A stretch of 38,730 nt of DNA from an uncultured Paracoccaceae bacterium (lineage in GTDB: Bacteria; Pseudomonadota; Alphaproteobacteria; Rhodobacterales; Rhodobacteraceae), in the NCBI GenBank assembly GCA_938092015.1, contig CALKOT010000002.1, positions 1 through 38,730 of the forward strand, in the 5' to 3' direction. The position numbers and the translations under genes are program-made. The notes under the pieces are model-generated. The model had not been told where the DNA came from and searched no databases. It was given only the letters and a program-made list of their open reading frames with translations. Below are positions 9,473-20,988 of the stretch, one piece after another; the first letter of the stretch is position 1, and each line of letters opens with the position of its first letter.

Positions 9473-9844
9473 TTATACAGGCTCTTTGAGCCAAGCTTCC
9501 GCCGCAGTTTCATCCGCTGGTGAAAACGACTTGATGGCAAAGCCCGGGATTACCATGCCTTCAAACTCAGCAGCCATTCGGATCCAGCCTACATCAGAGA
9601 TGACCGCGCACCAGTCAATGCGCCCCAGCATTCGCCGGATCGACGGCAGGTTCATGATTTCAGCGGTCAGGGCCCCAAAACTTGGCATGGTGAAGTTTTG
9701 AATACGATATAGCATGACCCCGCCCTCAACGCCGTCGAGGCAAGTGATCAATGCTTCAAGGCCCGCCATCATCTCTGCATCTTCAAGCTCGCCGTCCAGC
9801 GTCAGATCTATTCGGTTGGGCGCAGTTTTTCGAACGGTCAGCAT
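9473..9844 (-). CDS. SpoIIAA-like (STAS/SEC14-type) domain protein
   Basis: A 123-residue protein resembling the SpoIIAA-like family (PF11964), small soluble alpha/beta proteins with a STAS-type fold. The segments RIDLTLDGELEDAEMMAGLEAL, GVMLYRIQNFTMPSFGAL and WIRMAAEFEGMVIPGFAIKSF fit the family, and the C-terminal AAEAWL is typical. Its function is unknown. The frame is open far upstream, but the start at 9844 follows AGGAG at 8 bases and gives the usual length. It lies between recA (whose terminator separates them) and alaS. Confidence 0.8.
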   Translation of the reverse strand: MLTVRKTAPNRIDLTLDGELEDAEMMAGLEALITCLDGVEGGVMLYRIQNFTMPSFGALTAEIMNLPSIRRMLGRIDWCAVISDVGWIRMAAEFEGMVIPGFAIKSFSPADETAAEAWLKEPV

Positions 9845-9956
9845 GAATCCGTCTCCTTTCATTGATGATGAAGAAAACCTAGCACGTCCGCTGCGCCAGA
9901 CCTTGACCAAGATCAAATCGCCCGGTGCGACACCGCAGTGGTTTTGCAGCTCAAAA

Positions 9957-9997
9957 CGAAAAAACCCGCCAACGCTGCTACGCATTGGCGGGGTTTT
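9957..9997 (-). terminator. Rho-independent terminator after recA
   Basis: On the minus strand, CCCGCCAATGC, a short loop and GCGTTGGCGGG form an 11-pair stem with one wobble, followed by TTTTTT. The stem is also flanked upstream by A residues, so it could work in both directions. It starts about 20 bases after the recA stop. Confidence 0.9.
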
Positions 9998-10016
9998 CGT
10001 GTCCTTGAAGCGCTGA

Positions 10017-11099
10017 TCAGGCCTCAAGCACCTCATCATCCTGATTCTTGTTGGGGTCGTTGACGGGCATGTCGAAATCAAGCCCATGCGCTGCGCGGAT
10101 CTTGTCTTCGATGGCGTAGGCGATGTCTTTATGCTCTCGCAGGAAGTTCTTGGCGTTTTCACGCCCCTGCCCAATGCGTTCATCGCCGTATGAGAACCAG
10201 GAGCCTGATTTCTCAACAACGCCAGCTTTGACGCCAAGATCAACCAGTTCACCCATTTTCGAGATGCCTTCGCCATACATGATATCGAATTCGATCTGCT
10301 TGAATGGCGGCGCTACTTTGTTTTTCACAACTTTCACGCGGGTCTGGTTGCCGACAACTTCGTCCTTGTCCTTGATCGCACCAATGCGGCGGATGTCGAG
10401 ACGAACTGACGAGTAGAACTTAAGCGCATTGCCGCCAGTCGTTGTTTCGGGCGAGCCGAACATGACGCCAATCTTCATACGGATCTGGTTGATGAAGATG
10501 ACCATACATTTTGAACGAGAGATGGAGCCTGTCAGCTTACGCATCGCCTGGCTCATCAGACGGGCCTGCACACCGACCGAACTGTCACCCATATCGCCTT
10601 CAAGTTCGGACTTGGGCGTGAGGGCGGCGACCGAATCGACCACCACTACTGACACAGCGCCAGACCGAACAAGCGTGTCAGTGATTTCCAGCGCCTGTTC
10701 ACCCGCATCAGGCTGCGAGATCAGCAATTCATCCACATCAACGCCCAGTTTGCGGGCATAGGATGGATCAAGCGCGTGCTCTGCATCGACAAAGGCGCAG
10801 ATCCCGCCACTTTTCTGTTCTTCGGCCAGAACGTGCAGCGCCAATGTGGTCTTGCCTGAAGACTCAGGGCCATAAATCTCAATGATCCGGCCCTTTGGAA
10901 GGCCGCCAATCCCAAGACCAATATCAAGGCCAAGCGAGCCGGTGGATATCGCCTCAATATCCATCGCCGCTTCGCGTTGGCCCAGCTTCATGATGGAACC
11001 TTTGCCAAAGTTCCGCTCAATCTGAGCCAATGCGGATTCGAGAGCTTTCGCCTTATCCATGTCGCGCTTTCCAGCCAGTTCTAATACATTCTGCGTCAT
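10017..11099 (-). CDS. recA: Recombinase RecA
   Basis: ATP-dependent strand-exchange protein and co-protease for LexA in the SOS response. The 360-residue product has the Walker A loop GPESSGKT at residues 77-84 and the adjacent [11 protein letters not shown] helix. It also has [15 protein letters not shown], Walker [11 protein letters not shown], and the loop L2 region with [28 protein letters not shown]. The C-terminal tail is acidic, as usual. An internal ATG at 11060 also has a ribosome-like site, but the longer form gives the family N-terminus. An SOS box lies 49 bases upstream of the start. The recA-cckA order is common in Rhodobacteraceae. Confidence 0.99.
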   Translation of the reverse strand: MTQNVLELAGKRDMDKAKALESALAQIERNFGKGSIMKLGQREAAMDIEAISTGSLGLDIGLGIGGLPKGRIIEIYGPESSGKTTLALHVLAEEQKSGGICAFVDAEHALDPSYARKLGVDVDELLISQPDAGEQALEITDTLVRSGAVSVVVVDSVAALTPKSELEGDMGDSSVGVQARLMSQAMRKLTGSISRSKCMVIFINQIRMKIGVMFGSPETTTGGNALKFYSSVRLDIRRIGAIKDKDEVVGNQTRVKVVKNKVAPPFKQIEFDIMYGEGISKMGELVDLGVKAGVVEKSGSWFSYGDERIGQGRENAKNFLREHKDIAYAIEDKIRAAHGLDFDMPVNDPNKNQDDEVLEA

Positions 11100-11147
11100 C
11101 GCGGATTTCCCTTCTCAGTTCAACCAGAGAGGCCTGCTCGACCCCGC

Positions 11148-11162
11148 GTTCCGGTTATGTTC
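11148..11162. promoter_or_regulatory. LexA (SOS) box upstream of recA
   Basis: GTTC-N7-GTTC is present exactly (GTTCCGGTTATGTTC), the direct-repeat LexA site of Alphaproteobacteria. It lies 49-63 bases upstream of the recA ATG. On the recA strand a TTGTAC lies about 17 bases before TAACCG inside the box, so LexA bound here could cover a -10 region. The rest of the 281-base gap between recA and cckA shows no gene. Confidence 0.85.
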
Positions 11163-11380
11163 ATACCTCAATGGGTACAAAAAGGGAACAGGAAATTGAG
11201 ACGCCCAAAGCAATCCGGTCCGAAGTTGAAGCAGAAGTTGATTTTGACGCCCGCAGTAACATTCGCGACAGCGAACGCTATCAGGCTTCAGAAAACTGCA
11301 ACTTTGGATCAAAACACTCTGAGACTTGCTTAAAAGTGTCTTCTTAAAGTTCAGTTAAGGGTGAGGATAATGCTGGCCGT

Positions 11381-13711
11381 CTAGTTTGGCTTCTGCGCAT
11401 CCAGCGCGGCTTTCACTTCGGTCGAAAGCTGGTCCAGCGAAAACGGCTTTGACAGGAATCGGTCTGCACCAACCTCTTCTTTGCTTTTGCGAAACACATC
11501 CTCAGCATAGCCAGAGACGAAGACCACAGGCAGGTCTGGCCGTGTTTTTCGGGCCTCTCGCACCCAGGTCGGCCCATCAATACCCGGCATAACCACGTCA
11601 GAAACGACGAGATCCACCTGGTAATCACAGTCTTCCAGGCATTGCAGCGCGGCTTCGGCGCAGTCAGCCTCCATGACCTGATAGCCGCGCATCTGCAGCG
11701 CCCGACTGCCGAATGCACGGACAGGCGCCTCATCTTCGACCAGAAGAATCACACCTGACCCCGTCAGATCAGCGGCTTTGTTTTCGGTTTCTACCTGCGC
11801 CTCTTCGATTTGCTCGCTGGCTGCGCGGGGAAGTAGAAGCGTGAATGTCGTTCCTTTGGCTTCAGTGCTGTCAACAAAAATGAAGCCACCCATCTGCTTG
11901 ACGATGCCATAGGCGGTAGACAGGCCAAGACCGGTGCCTTCGCCAACTTTCTTGGTCGTGAAGAACGGCTCAAAAATCTTGTCCAGCCGATCGGGGCGAA
12001 TGCCCATTCCGGTGTCTGAGACCTGGATCTGCACGTAGTCGCCTGGTTCGACCACAGCGCGATCGCGCGACATCTCTTCGGAAAGACTGTTGTTTGCACA
12101 TGACAGCGTGACAGAGCCGCCTTCAGGCATAGCGTTACGCGCATTAACCACAAGATTTACGATCACCTGCTCAAACTGTTGCTTATCGATCCAGACAGGC
12201 CAAAGGCCGTCTTCATGGTTCAGCTTCATGACAATACGTTCGCCAATCAGCCGGTTCAGAAGATGTGATAGCTCAGCCAGCGTATCGCCAATGCCTACCG
12301 ATTGCGGTTGCAACGTCTGTTTACGCGAAAACGCCAGAAGTTGGCGGACGAGCGCTGCAGCGCGGTTGGTGTTTTGCCTGATTTGCGTCAGATCGGCGTA
12401 GTCAGGCGTGCTTGCGTCCAAACGCAGCATCAAGAGGTCGCAATGCCCCAGTATCGCCGTCAGCAGGTTGTTGAAATCATGCGCCACACCGCCGGCAAGC
12501 TGACCTACGGCCTGCATTTTCTGGCTTTGAACGAATTGTTGTTCCAGCGTCTTCTGTTCTGTCGCATCGCGGAGCACCGCAAGGACCGAGGCGCCGCCAT
12601 CAAAGTCCAGTAATCCCAGAGAAATCTGAAGAAATACCTCGCGTTCGCCATTTTCGCAGACGGCGAGCTCGGATCGGGCCGTGGCGCCCCCTTCCATCAC
12701 CTCGGTAAGTTGTTCCTGAATCCCACGTCCCATGCCTTCGACCAGACTATCAAAGGCGACGCCTGCCCGGGCGCCGGGGCCCAGCAGCGAACGGGCAGCT
12801 GCGTTGATAGAGATGACGTCACCCTCAGGCTTCAGTCGCGCCAGCGCGACCGGGATCTGTTCAAAAACAAGTTCCCGACTATGGCTCGCTTCGGCCCATT
12901 CTGGAAGGACATACAGCGAAAGATCGCCCAGGTCGACCAGGTGCACAGCGGTGGAAACACTGCGACCCCCGTTGACGCTGACGCCTGTCCAACCTTGCCC
13001 AGACGCTTGCGCCCGCAGCGCAGATTCGACGATCTCAGTACGTTCTGTGTTTGAATAGGTCTGAAAGATCTCATTTTCTGACCTGACAGCGCCCTGAGCA
13101 TTGATCCGCGCAAAGCCGAAAGGCGCATCTTCAACTGACAGAACTGCTTGCGTTGCAGCACTATCCATCGACCATATGATGCGACCGCCCTGAATTTTGC
13201 GGGCGGACAGGCGCATTGGCGTGACGCTGTTCATGACTTCTGATGCTGCGCCTTGCTCAATTGCCGATCTAGCCAGTCGGTAGACAACTTCATCGGCGTC
13301 ATGCGACCACGCAGCGAACAGCTGCCCGGCATAATCAACGGAACCACATTCGGCATTCCGACTTCGTGCGGCTTTGTTGATCGTCAGGATCCGGCAATCG
13401 GCGTCTGTGATCGCCGCCGGCTTGTCATCGCCGTCAAAGATCTCACGAAAGCTCGCCTCGATCGCCACTTCAAGCCGATCACTTAAAGCACGCACCCAAA
13501 GGGCGAAAACAGAGACGGCGCACAGGCCGATAGACATTGAAAAGAAGACCAGATGAGCCATTTCCAGCGGCGCGATACGTCCTGCAAGAAACAGTGTGGC
13601 CGTGGCGGCCAGTAACAACCAAGCCGCACTCATTGAGGGAGTGTTTCGGCCCACTGCAACTGGCGTCTGCGCAGCTTCGCTACCTTCAGTCGAGACAATT
13701 GTATCAACCAT
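11381..13711 (-). CDS. cckA: Hybrid histidine kinase CckA
   Basis: Membrane-bound hybrid kinase that phosphorylates ChpT and through it CtrA, controlling cell cycle or, in roseobacters, motility and gene-transfer-agent functions. The 776 residues show two N-terminal membrane helices (about 28-47 and 53-75), PAS-like regions (about 90-385), and the HisKA segment [20 protein letters not shown] with H411. The ATPase motifs are [16 protein letters not shown] and [14 protein letters not shown]. The C-terminal receiver has phosphoacceptor D705 in [12 protein letters not shown] and K755 in FLSKPF. The [19 protein letters not shown] string is highly characteristic of CckA. It sits upstream of recA and downstream of rsmB on the same strand. 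Confidence 0.95.
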   Translation of the reverse strand: MVDTIVSTEGSEAAQTPVAVGRNTPSMSAAWLLLAATATLFLAGRIAPLEMAHLVFFSMSIGLCAVSVFALWVRALSDRLEVAIEASFREIFDGDDKPAAITDADCRILTINKAARSRNAECGSVDYAGQLFAAWSHDADEVVYRLARSAIEQGAASEVMNSVTPMRLSARKIQGGRIIWSMDSAATQAVLSVEDAPFGFARINAQGAVRSENEIFQTYSNTERTEIVESALRAQASGQGWTGVSVNGGRSVSTAVHLVDLGDLSLYVLPEWAEASHSRELVFEQIPVALARLKPEGDVISINAAARSLLGPGARAGVAFDSLVEGMGRGIQEQLTEVMEGGATARSELAVCENGEREVFLQISLGLLDFDGGASVLAVLRDATEQKTLEQQFVQSQKMQAVGQLAGGVAHDFNNLLTAILGHCDLLMLRLDASTPDYADLTQIRQNTNRAAALVRQLLAFSRKQTLQPQSVGIGDTLAELSHLLNRLIGERIVMKLNHEDGLWPVWIDKQQFEQVIVNLVVNARNAMPEGGSVTLSCANNSLSEEMSRDRAVVEPGDYVQIQVSDTGMGIRPDRLDKIFEPFFTTKKVGEGTGLGLSTAYGIVKQMGGFIFVDSTEAKGTTFTLLLPRAASEQIEEAQVETENKAADLTGSGVILLVEDEAPVRAFGSRALQMRGYQVMEADCAEAALQCLEDCDYQVDLVVSDVVMPGIDGPTWVREARKTRPDLPVVFVSGYAEDVFRKSKEEVGADRFLSKPFSLDQLSTEVKAALDAQKPN

Positions 13712-13806
13712 CGCTCACCTCGTGCACCGAAGTTGCGCCCCATGGCGCGCACTTTCAGTTCAATTGGTGAATAATGGCTTAAGTTGACCGAAGCGGACAA
13801 CTCTAT

Positions 13807-16466
<2,660 letters not shown>

Positions 16467-16559
16467 TCAGGGTTCGGTTGGCGGTGTCTTATTTCACCAG
16501 AACCCTAAGAAGGAAAGGCGCCTTGGCGCTTGATCGCATGAACTGGCGCAAATGCCGCG

Positions 16560-17129
16560 TTATGAGGCGAAGAGACGCCCAGCCATGAACAGCACGTCAA
16601 TGACGCCAAGACCAAACGCCCAGCGCAGCCATCCGAATTTCGAAAGCAGGATACCCGCCAATGTGTGATTGCTGCGCGCAACCGACGCGACAAGCTGACT
16701 GACCTGTGACGTGAGCATGAAGGCTGTGAACCCATCAGGCGACGCCCCGCCGCCCGTCAATGCCGGCCAGGAAAACCGATCAAAGTCGTACATGTTCTTT
16801 CGTGCATCCAATTTGGCGTAGCGAGGGAACAAGACGATCAGGCAGCAAATCAGCGCGGCGGCGTGTAGGATCAGTTGCAGGATCAGCTCTGGCGAAGCAG
16901 TGGACGCTTCGACCTCAGTCACTGCGCCCGGGCCGCGCGTTGCGATCAGGCCAAGAAACGCCAGCATGGCGCCGGCCTTGGCGTCCGCGAACTGGGTCTG
17001 CGTAATCATGGTCTGGTTCTGCCCCAGAACAAAGGCCATCCGATCGCGGGTGATGTAGTTGAGCGACAGGCCCTCGTGAGAGCCGATATCGACATCCAAC
17101 TCCATCTCGTCGATTTTCTTGTCGGACAT
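16560..17129 (-). CDS. Pycsar-effector-like (PycTM/DUF5706-type) membrane protein
   Basis: A 189-residue protein with an acidic N-terminus, then QTQFADAKAGAMLAFLGLIA (about 44-63), a second hydrophobic helix (about 82-101), a polar stretch with PRYAKLDARKN, and a last helix (about 168-186) after SNHTLAGILLSKFGWLRWA. This order matches the membrane effector module of the Pycsar antiphage family (PF18967), where cyclic pyrimidine signals trigger membrane damage. The start at 17129 is set by GAGG five bases upstream. No nucleotide cyclase is beside it; guaB is downstream. A defence role is inference only, since chromosomal homologues without cyclases may do something else. Confidence 0.62.
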   Translation of the reverse strand: MSDKKIDEMELDVDIGSHEGLSLNYITRDRMAFVLGQNQTMITQTQFADAKAGAMLAFLGLIATRGPGAVTEVEASTASPELILQLILHAAALICCLIVLFPRYAKLDARKNMYDFDRFSWPALTGGGASPDGFTAFMLTSQVSQLVASVARSNHTLAGILLSKFGWLRWAFGLGVIDVLFMAGRLFAS

Positions 17130-17285
17130 CTGGGCCTCATGCGGTTCTAAGCGGTTCACCAAGCTGGTATTATCGTCGCCGCGTCAAGCAATTGCTGAAT
17201 TTCTTTGGCTTACGTGGAAGCATCAGAAGGCGAACATCAGTCAGCCGCATTGGGGCGGGCGACGATCACCTACCGTAATTGGCGG

Positions 17286-18260
17286 CTAAACCGTCACGGC
17301 ATTCGTCGCAGGCGCCAGCTTCCCACGCGACCACGCAACCAGCGTGAACAACCAGATAAACACCACGATGAAGGTCGCGGCGATCAACGCCGTCCAGGCA
17401 AGCCCAATCCACCACCCGCCCCAATATTCGGCGCCCAGCACAGCCCCGCCGGCAAAGGCTGCAGACGGAAAGGTAAAGGCGCCCCAAAGCGGCGAAATCC
17501 CGCCCGCGGTCAGCCACCTGACGCGCAAGATCAGCAAAAGCGCAACCGGTAGCGAGGCCCAGCAAAAGAACATCGACAGCGTGGTCAGATCGAGGGCATG
17601 CGCCGATAATGCGCCAACTCCCATCGGTGCTAGAACAATCGCAGCTGCTGGTCGCGCGGGGGGCGGCGTCGGGCCACGGAAAAACGGCGGCATCGCCAGT
17701 GAGATGATCACCACGCCTGCCGCTAGCGTGTACATAAAGATCCAAAACGATAGGTCATGATAGCCCAACGCTGGCCCGGCGAACGGGGCGACGATGTAGC
17801 CGACAAAGGGCAAAAATAGCACTGGCGTCACTTTGCGTTCAGCCGCAGGAAGCCCCACCAGCACCTTGATAACACAGCACATATAGACAACGTGAAGCAT
17901 AAGGCCGAGCAACCAAAGACGCTCTGCCAGGGCTGCCTCACCTGTTGCGCGCAAAACGCCGGCCGCAAGTAGCAGCAAGCACATCGACCCGGCGGAAACG
18001 GCAGCGCGCCCCGGCACCGGACTAAGATCATCGAACACCGCAAGCGGCCGCACGCACAGCTTTGCAATATAGGCGATCAGGATGAAGCAAAAGACGCCGC
18101 CAGACGCGACAAGCAGTGTATCTGCGATGATGATCGGTGCGCCCAGAACCTCTGCCGCTGATCGCCAGCCAAGGCTCAACCCGATTGCCCCCAGCGTTGA
18201 CGGAAACAACGCGGGCGGCGTTCTGCGCCAAAAGGATGCTCTGCCCACCATTGACCTCAT
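17286..18260 (-). CDS. SLAC1/TehA-type membrane transporter (TDT family)
   Basis: A strongly hydrophobic protein with about ten membrane segments. It has the family opening PPALFPSTLGAIGLSLGWR, the usual first helix of TehA/SLAC1 channels (tellurite-resistance/dicarboxylate transporter family). Later signatures include YIVAPFAGPALGYHDLSFWIF and WASLPVALLLILRV near the end. These proteins move small anions; the ion cannot be read from sequence. The start is uncertain: ATG at 18260 and ATG at 18251 are both possible, the second with GAGG only three bases away, and a TTG at 18287 is also in frame. It diverges from the crotonase gene. Confidence 0.8.
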   Translation of the reverse strand: MRSMVGRASFWRRTPPALFPSTLGAIGLSLGWRSAAEVLGAPIIIADTLLVASGGVFCFILIAYIAKLCVRPLAVFDDLSPVPGRAAVSAGSMCLLLLAAGVLRATGEAALAERLWLLGLMLHVVYMCCVIKVLVGLPAAERKVTPVLFLPFVGYIVAPFAGPALGYHDLSFWIFMYTLAAGVVIISLAMPPFFRGPTPPPARPAAAIVLAPMGVGALSAHALDLTTLSMFFCWASLPVALLLILRVRWLTAGGISPLWGAFTFPSAAFAGGAVLGAEYWGGWWIGLAWTALIAATFIVVFIWLFTLVAWSRGKLAPATNAVTV

Positions 18261-18317
18261 ACAGACTTGGCCGTCATCTGGCCTCAATAGTCAGACGTTT
18301 ATGGGGAGGCGCGCAAG

Positions 18318-19175
18318 ATGTCCAAAGTGCTTTACGAAAAAGATGGCCGCATCGGCAGGATAACGCTGAACCGACCTGAAGCGATGAACGCCATCGACGA
18401 TGAGGTGCCTGGCCTGCTGCAGGACGCGGTTGAGGCCGCCAATGCCGACCCGTCCGTCCACGTCATCATCCTGTCCGGCGCCGGCAAGGCGTTCTGCGCA
18501 GGCTATGACCTGAAATATTACGCCGAAGGCAATGGCGCGGGCGAAGCGACGCAACCGATGCCGTGGGACCCAATGAAGGACTATGCCTTCATGAGCCGGA
18601 ACACCGAAAAGTTCATGTCCCTTTGGCGCTCACACAAGCCTGTTGTCTGCAAGGTCCATGGCTTCGCCGTCGCGGGCGGGTCAGACATCGCTCTTTGCTG
18701 TGATATGGTGGTGATGGCTGAGGACGCAAAGATCGGCTACATGCCCGTCCGCGTCTGGGGCTGCCCGACGACCGCGATGTGGACTTACCGGCTGGGACCG
18801 GAAAAGGCCAAGCGGATGTTGTTCACCGGCGACAAAGTTACGGGGGTTGAGGCCGCCGACATGGGCCTCGTCCTGAAAGCCGTCCCGGCGGATGAGCTGG
18901 ATGCAGAGGTTGAACGTCTGGCCGAGCGCATGGCGACCGTTCCGATCAACCAGCTGATGATGCAGAAGATGGTGATCAATCAGGCGATTGAAGCGATGGG
19001 CCTGGCCAACACCCAGCGCCTCGCCACCGTCTTTGACGGCATCACGCGTCATTCTCCCGAGGGCATTAACTTCAAAGAACGTTCAGAACAGGTCGGCTGG
19101 AAACAGGCCGTCGATGAGCGGGATCGCGGGGTCTACGATTGGACGCAGGACCGACCGATCAACAAGGGACAGTGA
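18318..19175 (+). CDS. Crotonase/enoyl-CoA hydratase family protein
   Basis: A 285-residue crotonase-fold enzyme acting on an acyl-CoA. The N-terminal IGRITLNRPEAMNAID and the oxyanion-hole segments AFCAGYDLK (58-66) and HGFAVAGGSDIA (114-125) are clear. The segment where enoyl-CoA hydratases carry a catalytic glutamate reads IGYMPVRVWGCPTTAMW with no glutamate, so hydratase activity is not assured. The C-terminal region is long and ends with a family-specific FKERSEQVGWKQAVDERD segment. GGGAGG lies upstream of the ATG. It runs convergently into the nitrile hydratase operon, 21 bases away. Confidence 0.85.
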   Translation: MSKVLYEKDGRIGRITLNRPEAMNAIDDEVPGLLQDAVEAANADPSVHVIILSGAGKAFCAGYDLKYYAEGNGAGEATQPMPWDPMKDYAFMSRNTEKFMSLWRSHKPVVCKVHGFAVAGGSDIALCCDMVVMAEDAKIGYMPVRVWGCPTTAMWTYRLGPEKAKRMLFTGDKVTGVEAADMGLVLKAVPADELDAEVERLAERMATVPINQLMMQKMVINQAIEAMGLANTQRLATVFDGITRHSPEGINFKERSEQVGWKQAVDERDRGVYDWTQDRPINKGQ

Positions 19176-19196
19176 AAAAAACCGGCTCGTTGAGCG

Positions 19197-19544
19197 CTAC
19201 AACTCCACCGGCTGCCCGTGCGGAGTGCGTAAATAGGCTTGGGTCCAGGCCTCGCGCCTATTCGATATTTCCGCCTCTGTAAGCGCGCCCTGGCCCGTCA
19301 CCAATGCCTCCAGCGTGCTCAATGCGACCGTGTAATAGGTTTCCATATCATCTTGACGCCCTGCGGCGTGGGCCTCCGCCAATCCTGCTCCGAAAGCTTC
19401 TGACCAGCGTGTCGCTTCAATGGATTTGTTGGCGATCAGGGCATCTGCCATAGCCAGCACCTGCGCTTGCCATTCCTGCTGAAAGACCGGCATGCCTTCG
19501 GCGTTCTTCAAAGGCTGGGGCGGCTGAAAACTATCCTTGTTCAA
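19197..19544 (-). CDS. Nitrile hydratase accessory protein
   Basis: A 115-residue protein matching the small activator encoded after nitrile hydratase subunits. The core GMPVFQQEWQAQVLAMADAL, the WSEAFG segment, YYTVALSTLEALV and the C-terminal R-EAW--AYL-TPHG are typical. In cobalt enzymes this protein helps deliver cobalt by alpha-subunit exchange (established for the family). The reading frame has no suitable ATG; TTG at 19542-19544 follows GGGAGAG at 6 bases and gives the usual N-terminus. That places the start inside the last codons of the beta-subunit gene, an overlap of 14 bases that suggests coupled translation. Confidence 0.87.
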   Translation of the reverse strand: MNKDSFQPPQPLKNAEGMPVFQQEWQAQVLAMADALIANKSIEATRWSEAFGAGLAEAHAAGRQDDMETYYTVALSTLEALVTGQGALTEAEISNRREAWTQAYLRTPHGQPVEL

Positions 19545-20193
19545 GGTAGCTCTCCCACAAATCGAGAAAAACGACGTCCTTGCTGTCGGCCGCTTCGGGC
19601 CAAAGGTCTTTCGCATCGAATGCAACTGTATAGAGGTGTTCGTCTGCTTCGATCCCCTCGGCTACTGCATCAGCAAACAGATGCGATCCATTGAGCTCAT
19701 GAATTTTCCCAACGCGACCGCGGACATAGCTGGGTAAACGTGTGTGGCCGGTCGAAGCATCCTGATCGGCCACAATGCGGTCTCCGACAGCGAACCTTGG
19801 CTCAACTTCGGTAGGCCGATCAAACTTGGTCGCATTGGCGCGGTTTGCGGCAAGTACATCTGCGACGCTGTAGGAAACTGCCTTTCCTATTGGTGGCGTA
19901 GCGGACTTTCCGGTCGCAAGCTCTTCGATCGTGCAAACCTTGGAATCGACCAAGGTGGTCATGTCGGTCTCAAGCCAGCTGTCCAGATATGGCCGCGTCA
20001 GATAATCTGCGGGAATTGTCGTTTCGCGGACGTGTCGCCACCAGTCGATGGTTATGTCCGGTGCGCCGCCCCCAAAACCTTTTGACAAGGCCCAAGCACG
20101 CGCTTCCCAGTCGGAATGGAAGGGTTCGACCGGCTCATGAACATCTATGGGGCCGTACCCTTGTTTGCCGCCGAGGTCATGAACGCCATCCAT
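19531..20193 (-). CDS. nthB: Nitrile hydratase subunit beta
   Basis: Non-catalytic beta chain of the nitrile hydratase heterodimer, which hydrates nitriles to amides. The 220-residue product starts with the invariant MDGVHDLGGKQGYGPI and has the WW-HVRE segment near residue 50. The C-terminal barrel has RFAVGDRIV and LPSYVRGRVGKI, which carry the conserved arginines that contact the modified cysteines in the alpha chain, and it ends FLDLWESYLEQG. It overlaps the last base of the alpha-subunit gene and the accessory gene overlaps its 3' end, so the three form one operon. Confidence 0.96.
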   Translation of the reverse strand: MDGVHDLGGKQGYGPIDVHEPVEPFHSDWEARAWALSKGFGGGAPDITIDWWRHVRETTIPADYLTRPYLDSWLETDMTTLVDSKVCTIEELATGKSATPPIGKAVSYSVADVLAANRANATKFDRPTEVEPRFAVGDRIVADQDASTGHTRLPSYVRGRVGKIHELNGSHLFADAVAEGIEADEHLYTVAFDAKDLWPEAADSKDVVFLDLWESYLEQG

Positions 20194-20843
20194 CAGCTTT
20201 CCCCTTCCAAGGACGCAGTCAGAACCCGGTCAGTTCCAATCATCGAATTCCGCGTGACCAGTTTGGCGAGGTCTTCTTCATTCAATTCTTCTGTATTCGC
20301 GGGACGCTGAGGGATCACCACATAGCGCAGCTCAGCCGTGCTGTCCCACACACGAACCTGAATGTTAGTTCCCAAGGAAACGCCAAATTCCGCCAATACG
20401 CCGCGTGGATCACGCACGGCGCGGGATCTGTAGGCCGCGATTTTGTACCAGTTCGGCGCAATACCGAGAATTGAAAACGGATAGCAGGAACATAAGGTGC
20501 AAACGACCAGGTTATGGACGTCTGCGGTGTTCTCGACCGCCTTCAGGTGTCCGGTTGCATTCCCTTCGAAACCAAATTCCTTGATTGCTTCTGCCGCATC
20601 GCCAAGCAGGCGCGCCTTGAACTCAGGATCGATCCAGGATCTTGCCACGACAAGAGCGCCCCGCTTCGGTCCGATTTCTTCAGAATAGGCTTCCACCCAG
20701 GAATTGATCGTCTCAGACGTGGTCAATCCCTTCTCAACCATCAAACTTTCCAGCGCTTTGACCCTCAATGCCGGTTCAGACGGCAGATGGCTGTGAAGCT
20801 CGCGGTGGATTTCAGCTGCTTTCTCGGTATCAAAGGTCGCCAT
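20193..20843 (-). CDS. nthA: Nitrile hydratase subunit alpha, cobalt type
   Basis: Metal-bearing catalytic chain of nitrile hydratase. The 216-residue product has the metal claw VVCTLCSCYP, with C115, C118 and C120 as ligands; two of these are normally oxidised to sulfinic and sulfenic acids. Threonine in the VCTLCSC motif marks the cobalt class, whereas iron enzymes have serine at that place. WYK and RSRAVRDPRGVLAEFG follow as in the family. No amidase or cobalt transporter is visible nearby, so the amide may be released or handled elsewhere. The closest upstream gene on the strand is the broken Hint-domain gene. Confidence 0.95.
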   Translation of the reverse strand: MATFDTEKAAEIHRELHSHLPSEPALRVKALESLMVEKGLTTSETINSWVEAYSEEIGPKRGALVVARSWIDPEFKARLLGDAAEAIKEFGFEGNATGHLKAVENTADVHNLVVCTLCSCYPFSILGIAPNWYKIAAYRSRAVRDPRGVLAEFGVSLGTNIQVRVWDSTAELRYVVIPQRPANTEELNEEDLAKLVTRNSMIGTDRVLTASLEGES

Positions 20844-20988
20844 TTGCTTTCCCCCTATTGGCGCAGACTATCAGACGGTGAAGCTGATGTTTAGCATCAT
20901 TCAGTTTGGCCTTGGGCGTGCAATAAGCTGGCAGAAGAGCGCAAGTGCTGTAACCGGCGACACGCGGTTTAAGGCCGCGACGCGATCA

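Noticed and set aside
9845-10276. N-terminal extension of the SpoIIAA-like protein reaching into recA
   Set aside because: The extension crosses the recA terminator and the recA coding region; the start at 9844 has a proper ribosome site and gives the family length.
19176-19200. Terminator between the crotonase gene and the nitrile hydratase operon
   Set aside because: Only a four-pair stem (GCTC-AAC-GAGC) precedes a T-run on the minus strand, with three unpaired bases between; too weak to call.
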